NCBI GenBank assembly: GCA_040191315.1
Contig: JAWJLM010000033.1
Location: forward strand, 1-52,761
Reading direction: 5' to 3'
DNA from: Bacillaceae bacterium S4-13-56
GTDB lineage: Bacteria; Bacillota; Bacilli; Bacillales; JAWJLM01
DNA: 52,761 nt
How positions within the stretch are numbered: the stretch's first letter is position 1; each line of letters starts with the position of its first letter. Under the pieces are notes generated by a model. That model saw only the letters and a program-made list of their open reading frames with translations. It made no database searches and was not told where the DNA came from. A program made the translations under genes and the position numbers. Shown here in pieces: positions 18,913 through 26,759 of this stretch.

Positions 18913-20082
18913 ATGTGGAAGTTAATTGAAGGGCATATCGACGATCTATATAGCGAGATGGTCGACATTCGTCGCTATTTGCATCAAAATCCAGAATTGT
19001 CCTTTGAAGAAGAAAAAACAGCAGCATTTATTGCAGATTATTATAATAACCTTGGGATTGAACCTCGGACCAATGTAGGTGGTAATGGAGTGGTTGCCAA
19101 AATTAAGGGTGGAAAACCGGGGAAAACAATAGCGTTAAGAGCTGACTTTGATGCCTTACCTATCCAGGATCAAAAAGACGTTCCCTATAAATCCAAAGTT
19201 CCTGGTGTAATGCATGCCTGTGGACATGACGGCCACACGGCTACCTTACTCTGTTTAGCAAAAGCTATTCAGAAAGAAAGAGAAAACTTCCCTGGCACAG
19301 TGGTATTTCTTCATCAACATGCAGAAGAATATGCCCCTGGTGGTGCGAAACCAATGATTGACGATCATTGTTTAGATGGCGTTGACTATGTTTTTGGAGT
19401 CCATCTTTGGTCCAATACACCAGTTGGCGTCATTCAAACTAGTCCAGAAGCCTTTATGGCAGGAGCAGACCGGTTTGAAATCGTCATTAAAGGAAAAGGT
19501 GGTCACGGGGCACAGCCACATCAGACCAAGGATTCGATTGTTATAGCTTCTGAAGTTGTAACCCAACTCCAACAAGTAGTGAGTAGAAGGATTAATCCTT
19601 TAGACTCCGCTGTTTTGAGTATCGGAAAATTTGAGGCTGGGGATGCATTTAATATTATTGCGGATCAAGCGAAGCTCATCGGAACCGTACGAACATTTGA
19701 TGATTTCGTTCAGGATAGGATTATAGAAGAAATGGAGCGGATTATTAAAGGAGTATGCTTGAGCAATGGTGCAAGTTACACAATGGATTACTTAAAAGGG
19801 TATCCGCCAGTCATTAATCACCCTACATTTGCAAAGGGAGTTATGGAGAAAGTTACAGATATAGCTGGGATTCAAAAAGCGGAATGGGTTGACCCGTATA
19901 TGACTGGAGAGGACTTCGCCTATTATCTCATTGAAAGACCTGGAGCCTTTTTCTTTGTAGGGGCACAAAAAGAAGGGCATGATATTCCGCATCACCACCC
20001 TCTTTTCGATATTGATGAATCGGCCCTCCCATTGGCAGCTAAAACACTGCTTAAGGCTTACGAGGTTTTTCATGCCATTTAG
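18913..20082 (+). CDS. yhaA: M20 family amidohydrolase YhaA
   Basis: This metal-dependent N-acyl-amino-acid or aminobenzoyl-type amidohydrolase has 389 residues. The metal motif MHACGHDGHTA lies near 97-107, the catalytic HAEEYAPGG near 136-144, and the dimerisation-lid motif GKGGHGAQPH near 195-204. Final ligands are in TGEDFAYY and PHHHPLFDIDE. B. subtilis yhaA lies next to ecsC in the same arrangement. It converges on ecsC with a 4-bp overlap of the stop codons. The physiological substrate is not fixed. Confidence 0.87.
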   Translation: MWKLIEGHIDDLYSEMVDIRRYLHQNPELSFEEEKTAAFIADYYNNLGIEPRTNVGGNGVVAKIKGGKPGKTIALRADFDALPIQDQKDVPYKSKVPGVMHACGHDGHTATLLCLAKAIQKERENFPGTVVFLHQHAEEYAPGGAKPMIDDHCLDGVDYVFGVHLWSNTPVGVIQTSPEAFMAGADRFEIVIKGKGGHGAQPHQTKDSIVIASEVVTQLQQVVSRRINPLDSAVLSIGKFEAGDAFNIIADQAKLIGTVRTFDDFVQDRIIEEMERIIKGVCLSNGASYTMDYLKGYPPVINHPTFAKGVMEKVTDIAGIQKAEWVDPYMTGEDFAYYLIERPGAFFFVGAQKEGHDIPHHHPLFDIDESALPLAAKTLLKAYEVFHAI

Positions 20083-20792
20083 TTATTATCGTTCATTAAT
20101 CGGAGACGGCTTGCATTCATAGCCGTCTCTTTTAGTTGTTCCAATAAGCGTGCATTAGCCCATACACCGACTACTGCGCCAAAACCAGGAATCAATTGGA
20201 ACAATTTTACGACATCTAATGTATCACGATATTCCTGCTGTAAATGATACCAATCAACTTCTTCAAATTTCCACTTAAAACGATCCCAATTTTTTACTAT
20301 ATGTAATACCTCTTGCTTTTTCTTATCGCGGCTGTACGTTAGGAAAAAGAGATGAAGTAAAAACATTCGTTCCTCGTGTTTTTTAACATCGAAACCATAC
20401 AGTTGACCTAGATCAAACAAAAATTTCATTTTAATCCCAAGAAGCAAAGGAAAGTCTGCCATCCCTAAAAACAAACCTCCAGCCCCAGTACTTGCTCCCT
20501 CGACCATGGCTGTTTTTTTGTAGTATTCAAACCGATCGGCTATTTTCTTTTCTCTTTCCTCCAAATCCCATTGATCGTCTACTGAAATTTTATAAATATA
20601 TTCAGAAGAAGTAATAGAAAGTTGAATCATTTTTTTAATGGACTCAGTTACAATCTGATGAAATCTCTGGGGAATCTTTTTGTTCCAAACGTTTTGCATT
20701 TGTTTAGATTTCTTATAAAACAAACCCTCATTCTTTTCCATTTTAACAAGCCAACGTTGAGCCTCTTGATAGGCTTTTTGTTCATAATTCAT
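20079..20792 (-). CDS. ecsC: EcsC family protein
   Basis: This 237-residue protein of the EcsC family is encoded directly downstream of ecsB as in B. subtilis. It is mainly helical, with a glycine-rich hydrophobic segment (GASTGAGGLFLGMADFPLLLGIKMKF split around residues 95-120) and a second near the C-terminus (IPGFGAVVGVWANARLL) that may associate with the membrane. The function is unknown. A terminator between ecsB and this gene suggests that it is partly transcribed separately. The start has GGGGTGAT upstream. Confidence 0.85.
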   Translation of the reverse strand: MNYEQKAYQEAQRWLVKMEKNEGLFYKKSKQMQNVWNKKIPQRFHQIVTESIKKMIQLSITSSEYIYKISVDDQWDLEEREKKIADRFEYYKKTAMVEGASTGAGGLFLGMADFPLLLGIKMKFLFDLGQLYGFDVKKHEERMFLLHLFFLTYSRDKKKQEVLHIVKNWDRFKWKFEEVDWYHLQQEYRDTLDVVKLFQLIPGFGAVVGVWANARLLEQLKETAMNASRLRLMNDNN

Positions 20793-20813
20793 GAGATCAC
20801 CCCTAATATTAAG

Positions 20814-20839
20814 AAAAGCCTTTGAGTTCTCAAAGGCTT
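20814..20839 (-). terminator. Terminator between ecsB and ecsC
   Basis: On the minus strand AAGCCTTTGAG pairs with CTCAAAGGCTT and is followed by TTCTTAAT. The stem overlaps the last codons of ecsB, so ecsC may depend on read-through or on its own promoter. Confidence 0.65.
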
Positions 20840-22062
20840 GGTTTTAATCGTGTTTTGGCATAAACATAGACAAAGAGGTAAGTAAATAATCCTCCTCCTA
20901 CCCAAATCAGCACAGCTCCCATTATATTACCACTAGTTAACGCAAGAATACCAAACAATATAGTTTGTATAATTAGCAGTTGAAAAGCTAAAGTCTGTAC
21001 TGCTTTTACTTGTCTATCTTTAGGTACAGGATAAAGATCCATCCATGCGCTGACACGATGATGTTGAATTAAAGGAAGCATTTGAAATCCTGTGATGTAA
21101 AGGAACAGGATGGCGAACAATAATTGGGCCCATTCCTGTGACATCCAGAATATAACCAATCCACCTACCACAACAAGACGAACAAACATCCCTAAATAGT
21201 CACTGCTTCGTACAAAAGATATTCGAAAAAGAAAATCAAAGGTATTCTCCTGATTGAATCCAATTCCTTTTTTAGCAAGTTTGGAGAGTATAGCTCTTCT
21301 TTTTAATTTTTTCTTAACATGGGGGACATCGGTAAAAAGATTGGCAATTCGATAAAAGGTTTGCATTTTCGCTGTTTCTTTTTCGACTAAGAGTTCCCAT
21401 GGAATTTGTACTTGTTTCTTGGCTTGAAGGTAGTTGTACATCATTAAGAACCACAAAATCAAAGTCGTAATTGCTGGAAACCAAAAGGAAGCTCCTTGAA
21501 CGATGAAATAAAAAGTTAAGGTAGTTACTATATATCGCAGGAAAAGATCTATGTAGTGTCCTTTTTTTTCTTTAGAATAAAGGACCCACCAACCCGCTAA
21601 CAAATTCCAAGCCTTAAATAGGATAACAACTACTAAAAACGGAAGATAGCCTAATAATGACTTGGATTCTAAGGTCGCAAAGAAAAGTGGCGCTAAGGCT
21701 GCACCAATTAAAATCACTAAGTACAACTGCATGAAAAAACTAGTCATAATCGCTGAACGAAAATAAGGTCCCATTTTTGATTCAGCAGGAATGATAAAAA
21801 CAAGATCTGGTTCTTTGATAAAAGTACGAACAGAACTATTTGTTGCTACTAGACCTAAAGACAATGCTATAACCCATGCCGCAGGAAAATTTTCAGGAAT
21901 TTGCATTAACCATTGTTGATAATAAAAGGCTAGTGCTGAAATTAAGAAGAAAAGAACTACGGCAATGTGCCCATTAAACATATACCTTAGATAACGGCTA
22001 ATTTCTTTTCCGTAAGCAACGAGCCTTTCCTTCCATAAAGAAGTAGCGTCAAATTTAAACAT
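20830..22062 (-). CDS. ecsB: ABC transporter permease EcsB
   Basis: This 410-residue membrane subunit of the Ecs transporter has several hydrophobic segments in pairs, separated by a cytoplasmic region around residues 215-275 (KKLKRRAILSKL). Ecs mutants of B. subtilis have pleiotropic defects in secretion, processing and competence. I start at the second of two closely spaced ATGs, which has proper distance to AAAGGAAG. It overlaps ecsA by 8 bp, so translation is probably coupled. Confidence 0.87.
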   Translation of the reverse strand: MFKFDATSLWKERLVAYGKEISRYLRYMFNGHIAVVLFFLISALAFYYQQWLMQIPENFPAAWVIALSLGLVATNSSVRTFIKEPDLVFIIPAESKMGPYFRSAIMTSFFMQLYLVILIGAALAPLFFATLESKSLLGYLPFLVVVILFKAWNLLAGWWVLYSKEKKGHYIDLFLRYIVTTLTFYFIVQGASFWFPAITTLILWFLMMYNYLQAKKQVQIPWELLVEKETAKMQTFYRIANLFTDVPHVKKKLKRRAILSKLAKKGIGFNQENTFDFLFRISFVRSSDYLGMFVRLVVVGGLVIFWMSQEWAQLLFAILFLYITGFQMLPLIQHHRVSAWMDLYPVPKDRQVKAVQTLAFQLLIIQTILFGILALTSGNIMGAVLIWVGGGLFTYLFVYVYAKTRLKPSL

Positions 22063-22798
22063 GAGCATCTTCCTTTGTTAACTGTATATATAGGTCATCA
22101 AGAGTGGCATCAGGCATGTTAAAAGCTTTCCTAAGTTCAGATATGGTTCCTTGGGCACGTACCTGTCCTTCATGTAGAATAACAAAACGATCACAGTATC
22201 TTTCCGCTGTTGCTAATATATGAGTCGACATGAGCACTCCTGCTCCCTGTTGCTTCATCTTTTCCATTAACTGAAGGTAGGATTGAATGCCTAAAGGATC
22301 TAAACCAACAAAAGGTTCATCCACGATATATAATGGAGGCTCAATTAAAAAGGCACACATAATCATTACTTTCTGGCGCATGCCTTTTGAAAAGTGTACG
22401 GGGAACCAATTTAGTCTTTTTTCCATTCTGAATTCCTTTAACAAGGGTGGAAGTCTTTTTTCAAAGGTAGCTTCGTCTAACCCATAGGCTAAGGCTGTTA
22501 ATTTTAAATGTTCATGAAGGGTAAGCTCATCATATAGTATAGGCATTTCAGGAATATATCCAATTTTTTGGCGATACCCTTCAGAATCTTCTGCGAAGGA
22601 CTTACCCTCTATCAAAACTTTGCCCTTTCTTGGCTGCATCAGTCCAATAATATGTTTTATGGTGGTACTCTTACCAGCCCCGTTTAATCCAATGAGACCG
22701 ACAATTTCATGTGCCTTCACCTCAAAAGAGATGCCATGTAAGACAGGCTTTTGGGTATATCCCCCTACTAAATCCTCAATATGTAAACGTGCAGTCAC
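22055..22798 (-). CDS. ecsA: ABC transporter ATP-binding protein EcsA
   Basis: This 247-residue ATPase has Walker A GLNGAGKST near 37-45, a signature region HFSKGMRQKVMIMCAF near 135-150 (a SKGM form typical of DrrA/Ecs-type exporters), Walker B YIVDEPFVGLDP near 155-165, and switch His in MSTHIL. The start is GTG with AAGGAAAG upstream. It is the first gene of ecsA-ecsB, with ecsC following. Confidence 0.9.
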   Translation of the reverse strand: MTARLHIEDLVGGYTQKPVLHGISFEVKAHEIVGLIGLNGAGKSTTIKHIIGLMQPRKGKVLIEGKSFAEDSEGYRQKIGYIPEMPILYDELTLHEHLKLTALAYGLDEATFEKRLPPLLKEFRMEKRLNWFPVHFSKGMRQKVMIMCAFLIEPPLYIVDEPFVGLDPLGIQSYLQLMEKMKQQGAGVLMSTHILATAERYCDRFVILHEGQVRAQGTISELRKAFNMPDATLDDLYIQLTKEDAHV

Positions 22799-22846
22799 GG
22801 TATCACTTTCCTTCCATCGTATTAAATCAATTTTAACATGAATATT

Positions 22847-22953
22847 AGAAAACTTGGAATACGTTAAAGGGATTCTTGAAAGCGTACTTTACTTTCTTAG
22901 AAGCCCTTATACTCTTGAGTGCAAGCCCTTTTTGGCGTATTCCTAGTTGCCCT
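22847..22953 (+). repeat. Dispersed hairpin repeat family B (long subtype)
   Basis: An outer inverted pair TTGGAATACG / GCGTATTCCTAGTT encloses CGTTAAAGGGATTCTTGAAAG paired with CTTTCTTAGAAGCCC, then CTTGAGTGCAAGCCC. It is strongly similar to the copy at 15241 but lacks its right tail. Confidence 0.65.
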
Positions 22954-23303
22954 TATTCAGAAAAGCAACCAAAAAATTATGTATAGGATTTTTGAATTGA
23001 AGCATAATAAGTTTTGTAGTGAGGCAGTCAACAATTTCACTTGAGTTCCAATGTTCAGATGGAGTCGTCTATTCGATGATGAATTCTTGAAATGAGGTGT
23101 CGGTGAAAGACCATTAAACAGCTTTAAACACGTATATATTTATGTATTTGACTATGTCAAAATGTAAAATGAGGTGTTGACGGCAGGTATAATGGCGGTC
23201 TGACCTAAGATCAAAGTCACTGTCTCATCTACGAGAAGGGTGTCCGTTTTACGGACATCCTTTTTTATTCTTACCAAACTTGTCTTATTTATATTCCTTA
23301 AAG
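22954..23303. other. Intergenic region with an orphan plus-strand terminator
   Basis: No gene is recognised. It contains a small dyad TTGAC-TAT-GTCAA (23148-23160) and a TATAAT (23188-23193) with a poor -35. A clear plus-strand hairpin follows, pairing GGGTGTCCG with CGGACATCC and ending in TTTTTTATT (23237-23268). No coding gene precedes that terminator on the plus strand, so a short untranslated transcript is possible. Confidence 0.4.
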
Positions 23304-23333
23304 TTGCGTTTATTTCCTGCTTTTCTATACAAT
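23304..23333 (+). promoter_or_regulatory. Probable promoter of hit
   Basis: TTGCGT and TACAAT are separated by 18 bp, about 15 bp before the AAGGAGG of hit. Confidence 0.55.
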
Positions 23334-23360
23334 GGTAAAAAGAACGAAGGAGGAATATAT

Positions 23361-23795
23361 GTGGTACATCAACAATCGGACTGTATTTTTTGTAAAATTG
23401 TAAATGGAGAAATCCCATCTGCTAAGGTTTATGAGGATGAACAGGTTTATGCATTTTTGGATATTAGCCAAGTAACCAAGGGGCACACCCTAGTCATCCC
23501 TAAAGAACATAGCAAAAATATTTATGAAACAAAACCAGAAGTGGCGAGTGAACTTTTTCAGCGAGTTCCTAAAATTGCACAAGCAGTAAAAAATGCCTTT
23601 AACCCTGTTGGATTAAACATCCTCAACAATAATGGAGAGGAAGCAGGACAATCCGTTTTCCACTTACATTTCCACATCGTTCCTCGTTATGGAAATGGGG
23701 ATGGATTCGGTGCTGTATGGAAGACAAATACTGATCTATATTCTTCTAAAGATCTAGCACAAATCGCCCAACAGATTGGTGATAAGGTGGAGTAA
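23361..23795 (+). CDS. hit: HIT-family nucleotide hydrolase
   Basis: This 144-residue histidine-triad protein has the active-site motif HLHFHIVPR near residue 100, and CIFCKIVNGEIPS near the N-terminus with the Cys pair that often binds zinc in bacterial HINT-like proteins. It likely hydrolyses purine nucleotide phosphoramidates or related dinucleotides. The start is GTG eight bases after a perfect AAGGAGG. It is divergent from ecsA, as in B. subtilis. Confidence 0.88.
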   Translation: MVHQQSDCIFCKIVNGEIPSAKVYEDEQVYAFLDISQVTKGHTLVIPKEHSKNIYETKPEVASELFQRVPKIAQAVKNAFNPVGLNILNNNGEEAGQSVFHLHFHIVPRYGNGDGFGAVWKTNTDLYSSKDLAQIAQQIGDKVE

Positions 23796-23804
23796 TATTG
23801 TAGT

Positions 23805-23850
23805 AAAAAAGGTGATTCTTTATTATATTGAGGAATCATCTTTTTTGTTT
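23805..23850 (+). terminator. Terminator after hit
   Basis: AAAAAAGGTGATTC pairs with GAATCATCTTTTTT around a 14-base loop and is followed by GTTTT. Confidence 0.8.
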
Positions 23851-23894
23851 TGACCACTAAATTATTTTTCAAAATTATCCGAAATTTAGTTCAC

Positions 23895-23915
23895 TATCAC
23901 ACAAAGTCTGTGATA
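23895..23915 (+). promoter_or_regulatory. Dyad operator candidate at the serC promoter
   Basis: The perfect inverted repeat TATCACA-N7-TGTGATA overlaps an extended -10 (TGATACAAT, 23910-23918). A regulator bound here would interfere with serC transcription. I cannot name the factor. Confidence 0.5.
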
Positions 23916-23964
23916 CAATACTCAAAAATACTGTATTACGTTAAATCAACAGAGGGGGATTAAA

Positions 23965-25059
23965 ATGGAGCAGGTGTACAACTTTAACGCCGGACCAGCG
24001 GCTTTACCAAAGGACGTCTTAACGGAAGCCCACGAAAACTGGTTTGATTTTCGGGGAACCAAGGCAAATATAATGGAGCTCAGCCACCGTAGCAAGGCCT
24101 ATGACGAATTGCATAAAGCGGCACTTGAGCGTATACGTTCACTCATGAACTTAGATGACAGTTATGATGTCCTTTTCCTTCAAGGAGGAGCTAGTCTACA
24201 ATTTGCTATGGTACCTATGAACTTTTTGTCTAAAGATAAAGTTGGGGGATATATTCTGACAGGTTCATGGTCAAAAAAAGCACTTCGAGAAGCGAAACAA
24301 GTGGGGCATGGAGAACAATTCGGACCAAGCGATTCAGAATTTCGAAAGATCCCGTCTGCAACTGAATTTCATCAACCTGATCCTAAGGTGTACGATTATA
24401 TTCATTTAACTACAAATAACACGATTTATGGTACACAATGGCAAGAGCTTCCTACCTTTTCTGATGTTCCTGTTCTAATCGACAGCTCAAGTGACTTCTT
24501 GTCCTATGATATGCCTAAGGATTCCTTTGATCTTTTATATGCAGGGGCGCAGAAAAATGCTGGCCCGTCCGGAGTGACTATTGTTGTAATTAAAAAAGAA
24601 CTGATTGAAAAAGGGGCTAAAGAGATTCCGCATTTTTTACAATACAGAACGCATGCTGAGAAAAATTCCCTTTACCATACACCGCCTACATTTTCAGTTT
24701 ATATGTTGTCCCTTACTCTTAAGTGGATTGAACAACAAGGTGGACTTCAAGCCATGCAAGAAAGAAACACTTACAAATCAAATCTCATTTATAATGTCAT
24801 TGATCAAAGCAATAATTTTTATAAAGGATGGGCGTCTATTGAAAGTCGTTCTAAAATGAATGTGACATTTACCCTCCCTTCTGAAGAATTAACGAGAGCT
24901 TTTATCAAAGAATCTGAAAAGGAAGGTATGATGGGTCTGAAAGGACATCGATCTGTAGGTGGACTAAGAGCTTCGTTATATAACGCGGTACCTTTAGAAG
25001 CTGTTCAATACCTTGAAGATTTCATGAAAAGATTTTACATGGCCAATCGTAATAAATAA
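23965..25059 (+). CDS. serC: Phosphoserine aminotransferase
   Basis: This PLP enzyme interconverts 3-phosphohydroxypyruvate and phosphoserine in serine synthesis. It has 364 residues and begins with the family signature YNFNAGPAALP. The PLP lysine is Lys197 in YAGAQKNAGPSG, and the phosphate-binding C-terminal motif GLKGHRSVGGLRAS lies near 325-338. A strong GAGGGGG lies upstream of the ATG. It is followed by trpP, as in B. subtilis, and serine feeds tryptophan synthesis. Confidence 0.93.
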   Translation: MEQVYNFNAGPAALPKDVLTEAHENWFDFRGTKANIMELSHRSKAYDELHKAALERIRSLMNLDDSYDVLFLQGGASLQFAMVPMNFLSKDKVGGYILTGSWSKKALREAKQVGHGEQFGPSDSEFRKIPSATEFHQPDPKVYDYIHLTTNNTIYGTQWQELPTFSDVPVLIDSSSDFLSYDMPKDSFDLLYAGAQKNAGPSGVTIVVIKKELIEKGAKEIPHFLQYRTHAEKNSLYHTPPTFSVYMLSLTLKWIEQQGGLQAMQERNTYKSNLIYNVIDQSNNFYKGWASIESRSKMNVTFTLPSEELTRAFIKESEKEGMMGLKGHRSVGGLRASLYNAVPLEAVQYLEDFMKRFYMANRNK

Positions 25060-25097
25060 GATAGGAGTCTATGTAACTTCCATTTAGAAAAGGTTTC

Positions 25098-25106
25098 TGC
25101 TATAAT
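25098..25106 (+). promoter_or_regulatory. Extended -10 promoter of trpP
   Basis: TGCTATAAT is an extended -10 with consensus TATAAT, and TTCCAT lies 17 bp upstream of the hexamer as a weak -35. The predicted transcript would have a leader of about 80 nt containing the TRAP-type site. Confidence 0.55.
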
Positions 25107-25155
25107 AACTTTAATCTTTCGCAAGCGGTCATGAGGATACGTTTGGAAGGAAAAA

Positions 25156-25213
25156 TAGTAATCTAGTATAGATTAGCTGAGGAGAGATGGAGAAATGAAT
25201 ATTAGAAGTTTAG
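25156..25213 (+). promoter_or_regulatory. TRAP-type (G/U)AG repeat site over the trpP ribosome binding site
   Basis: (G/T)AG triplets start at 25156, 25164, 25169, 25174, 25179, 25184, 25190, 25203 and 25211. The six from 25164 to 25190 are separated by 2, 2, 2, 2 and 3 bases, which is the spacing bound by the tryptophan-activated TRAP ring. The last ones include the Shine-Dalgarno GAGGAGAG and end just before the ATG, so bound TRAP would block translation. Confidence 0.75.
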
Positions 25214-25713
25214 TCTTGTTGTCTGTGTTTGTGGGTATTGGAGCAGTGTTACATGCAGTAGTGCCAGGTTTAGTTTTTGGAATGAAGCCAGATATGATGT
25301 TAACGATGATGTTTTTGGGAATTTTAGTTGTGCCTAAACTCCCATATGTTGTCCTAATATCTCTTGTTACTGGAATGATTTCCGCCTTAACCACTGGAAT
25401 CCCAGGTGGTGCCATTGCAAATATGATTGATAAACCGATTACAGCACTTGTGTTTTTTGGACTATTCCTATTCTTTCGTAAGAAGTTATCAAGTAATGTA
25501 ACGGCGATATCATTAACTGTTGTAGGAACTATCGTAAGTGGATTTGTGTTCCTTTCTGTATTGCTTCTTTTCTTAGGAATAGAAGGAAGTTTCCTACTCA
25601 TGTTTACAACGATCGTTTTGCCGACAACAGCCATCAATGCTGTACTCATGGGAGTACTTTACCCAGTCATTCAGACCATTTCAAGACGCTCACAATTAAT
25701 TCCAGAAGTATAA
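25195..25713 (+). CDS. trpP: Tryptophan transporter TrpP
   Basis: This 172-residue membrane protein has about five hydrophobic segments, beginning with RSLVLLSVFVGIGAVLH. It matches TrpP (YhaG), the tryptophan uptake protein of Bacillus, in size, hydrophobic pattern, gene order after serC and its TRAP-type leader. The motif GMKPDMMLTMMFLGIL near residue 30 is family-like. Regulation by TRAP would stop synthesis when tryptophan is plentiful. Confidence 0.85.
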   Translation: MNIRSLVLLSVFVGIGAVLHAVVPGLVFGMKPDMMLTMMFLGILVVPKLPYVVLISLVTGMISALTTGIPGGAIANMIDKPITALVFFGLFLFFRKKLSSNVTAISLTVVGTIVSGFVFLSVLLLFLGIEGSFLLMFTTIVLPTTAINAVLMGVLYPVIQTISRRSQLIPEV

Positions 25714-25718
25714 TATTT

Positions 25719-25752
25719 AACCCTCAGCCTTTGCTGAGGGTCTTTTCTTTTT
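25719..25752 (+). terminator. Terminator after trpP
   Basis: ACCCTCAGC pairs with GCTGAGGGT and is followed by CTTTTCTTTTT. Confidence 0.85.
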
Positions 25753-25896
25753 CTATTTGGATTTATTTTTAAACAAAACACATCATTCTTAATAGGAGGA
25801 TTTAATCGGCTGGATTTTATCTTTTCTTACTTTCCCATTGTAAATCCCAATTTCCCGCTGCTGTTTTCTATAAGGCTTTTTGAAATAGCTTATATA

Positions 25897-26135
25897 AAGT
25901 GAAATTTCATCCAGTGGCAGTCCCCTCACTAATTATTAGCACTCAAGGGTATAGACCTAAAGACCCTTGAACCAATGGGACATTTACAGGCAGCTCACCA
26001 AGAAGCAAGCTTCACCAATAAGGATGAAAAATTTAATTTTTTATTTTCATGGGAGTAATACCCCACCTAGTCTTCGTTTCACTTAAGACTTGAGGTGGGG
26101 ATATTAATGCCAGCTCATGCGGGATAAATTATTTG
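25897..26135 (+). repeat. Dispersed composite repeat family C, copy 1 (internal module inverted)
   Basis: The copy begins AAGTGAAATTTCA, passes through TAGCACTCAAGGGTAT and GGGACATTTACAGGCAG, then through a module with AAGCTTCACCAATAAGGATG and TTTTCATGGGAGTAATA. A hairpin with arms CCCCACCT and AGGTGGGG follows, and the copy ends GCTCATGCGGGATAAA. Outer parts align directly with the copy at 34381, but the module from about 25992 to 26108 aligns to that copy only as its reverse complement. Confidence 0.75.
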
Positions 26136-26298
26136 AATAATAGAATAACTATCCTATTTAAACCTCTAATCATTAATCAAAGAAAGAAAACGATGTTTTA
26201 ATTATTTTTTGTTGAAAAACTGTACTATAGAATATGAATAAGACTAAACAAATAAACTCAAAACAAGTATAATGAGGGTAAAGAAGGGGGTAATGTCA

Positions 26299-26667
26299 AT
26301 GAGTAAGGGAAAATCATTATTGGCAGGCTTTTTAATTGGAGGTGCAGTTAGTGCTGCAACTGTATTACTTACAGCTCCCTCATCAGGAAGAGAGCTTCGC
26401 GCAAAAGCCAAAAACCAAACGGAATACTACAGAAATAAGTTGGATGTTCTTTTAGAGGAAGGTGTGCAAATAAAAGATCAAGTATTGAAGACCTCAAAGG
26501 AAGGGGTAGTACTACTTAAAGATCTCTCGTCTGATGTTAGATCATCCATTGAAGGCTGGAAAAGCACAATTGAGCCTCATCAACGGAATATCGAGAAACA
26601 TTTAAAAGAAATCGAGGAAAGCTTGAAGGAACTGGAGAAACAAACGAAGAGTGAAGAACAGATATAG
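26299..26667 (+). CDS. yhaH: YhaH / YtxH-domain protein
   Basis: This 122-residue protein has an N-terminal hydrophobic glycine-rich helix (LLAGFLIGGAVSAATVLLTAPSSG) typical of the YtxH domain, followed by a long charged helical tail with Glu/Lys heptads that could form a coiled coil. I start at the ATG with correct spacing to AAGGGGG; further upstream ATGs lie inside or before it. In B. subtilis yhaH lies between trpP and hpr. Here hpr is displaced almost 6 kb by an accessory block. The function is unknown. Confidence 0.82.
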   Translation: MSKGKSLLAGFLIGGAVSAATVLLTAPSSGRELRAKAKNQTEYYRNKLDVLLEEGVQIKDQVLKTSKEGVVLLKDLSSDVRSSIEGWKSTIEPHQRNIEKHLKEIEESLKELEKQTKSEEQI

Positions 26668-26668
26668 T

Positions 26669-26708
26669 AAAAAAGAGATGGCCAGTTAAAATGGTCATCT
26701 CTTTTTTG
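26669..26708 (+). terminator. Terminator after yhaH
   Basis: AAAAAAGAGATGGCCA pairs with TGGTCATCTCTTTTTT, leaving GTTAAAA as the loop. Confidence 0.85.
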
Positions 26709-26759
26709 GTGATTTCCTATTTCTTTATTAATTCGTGTTCACACACAAATTTATGTTTG

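Noticed and set aside
23152-23418. Minus-strand open frame opposite the start of hit
   Set aside because: It overlaps the hit promoter and start on the other strand, has no Shine-Dalgarno, and runs through the orphan terminator.
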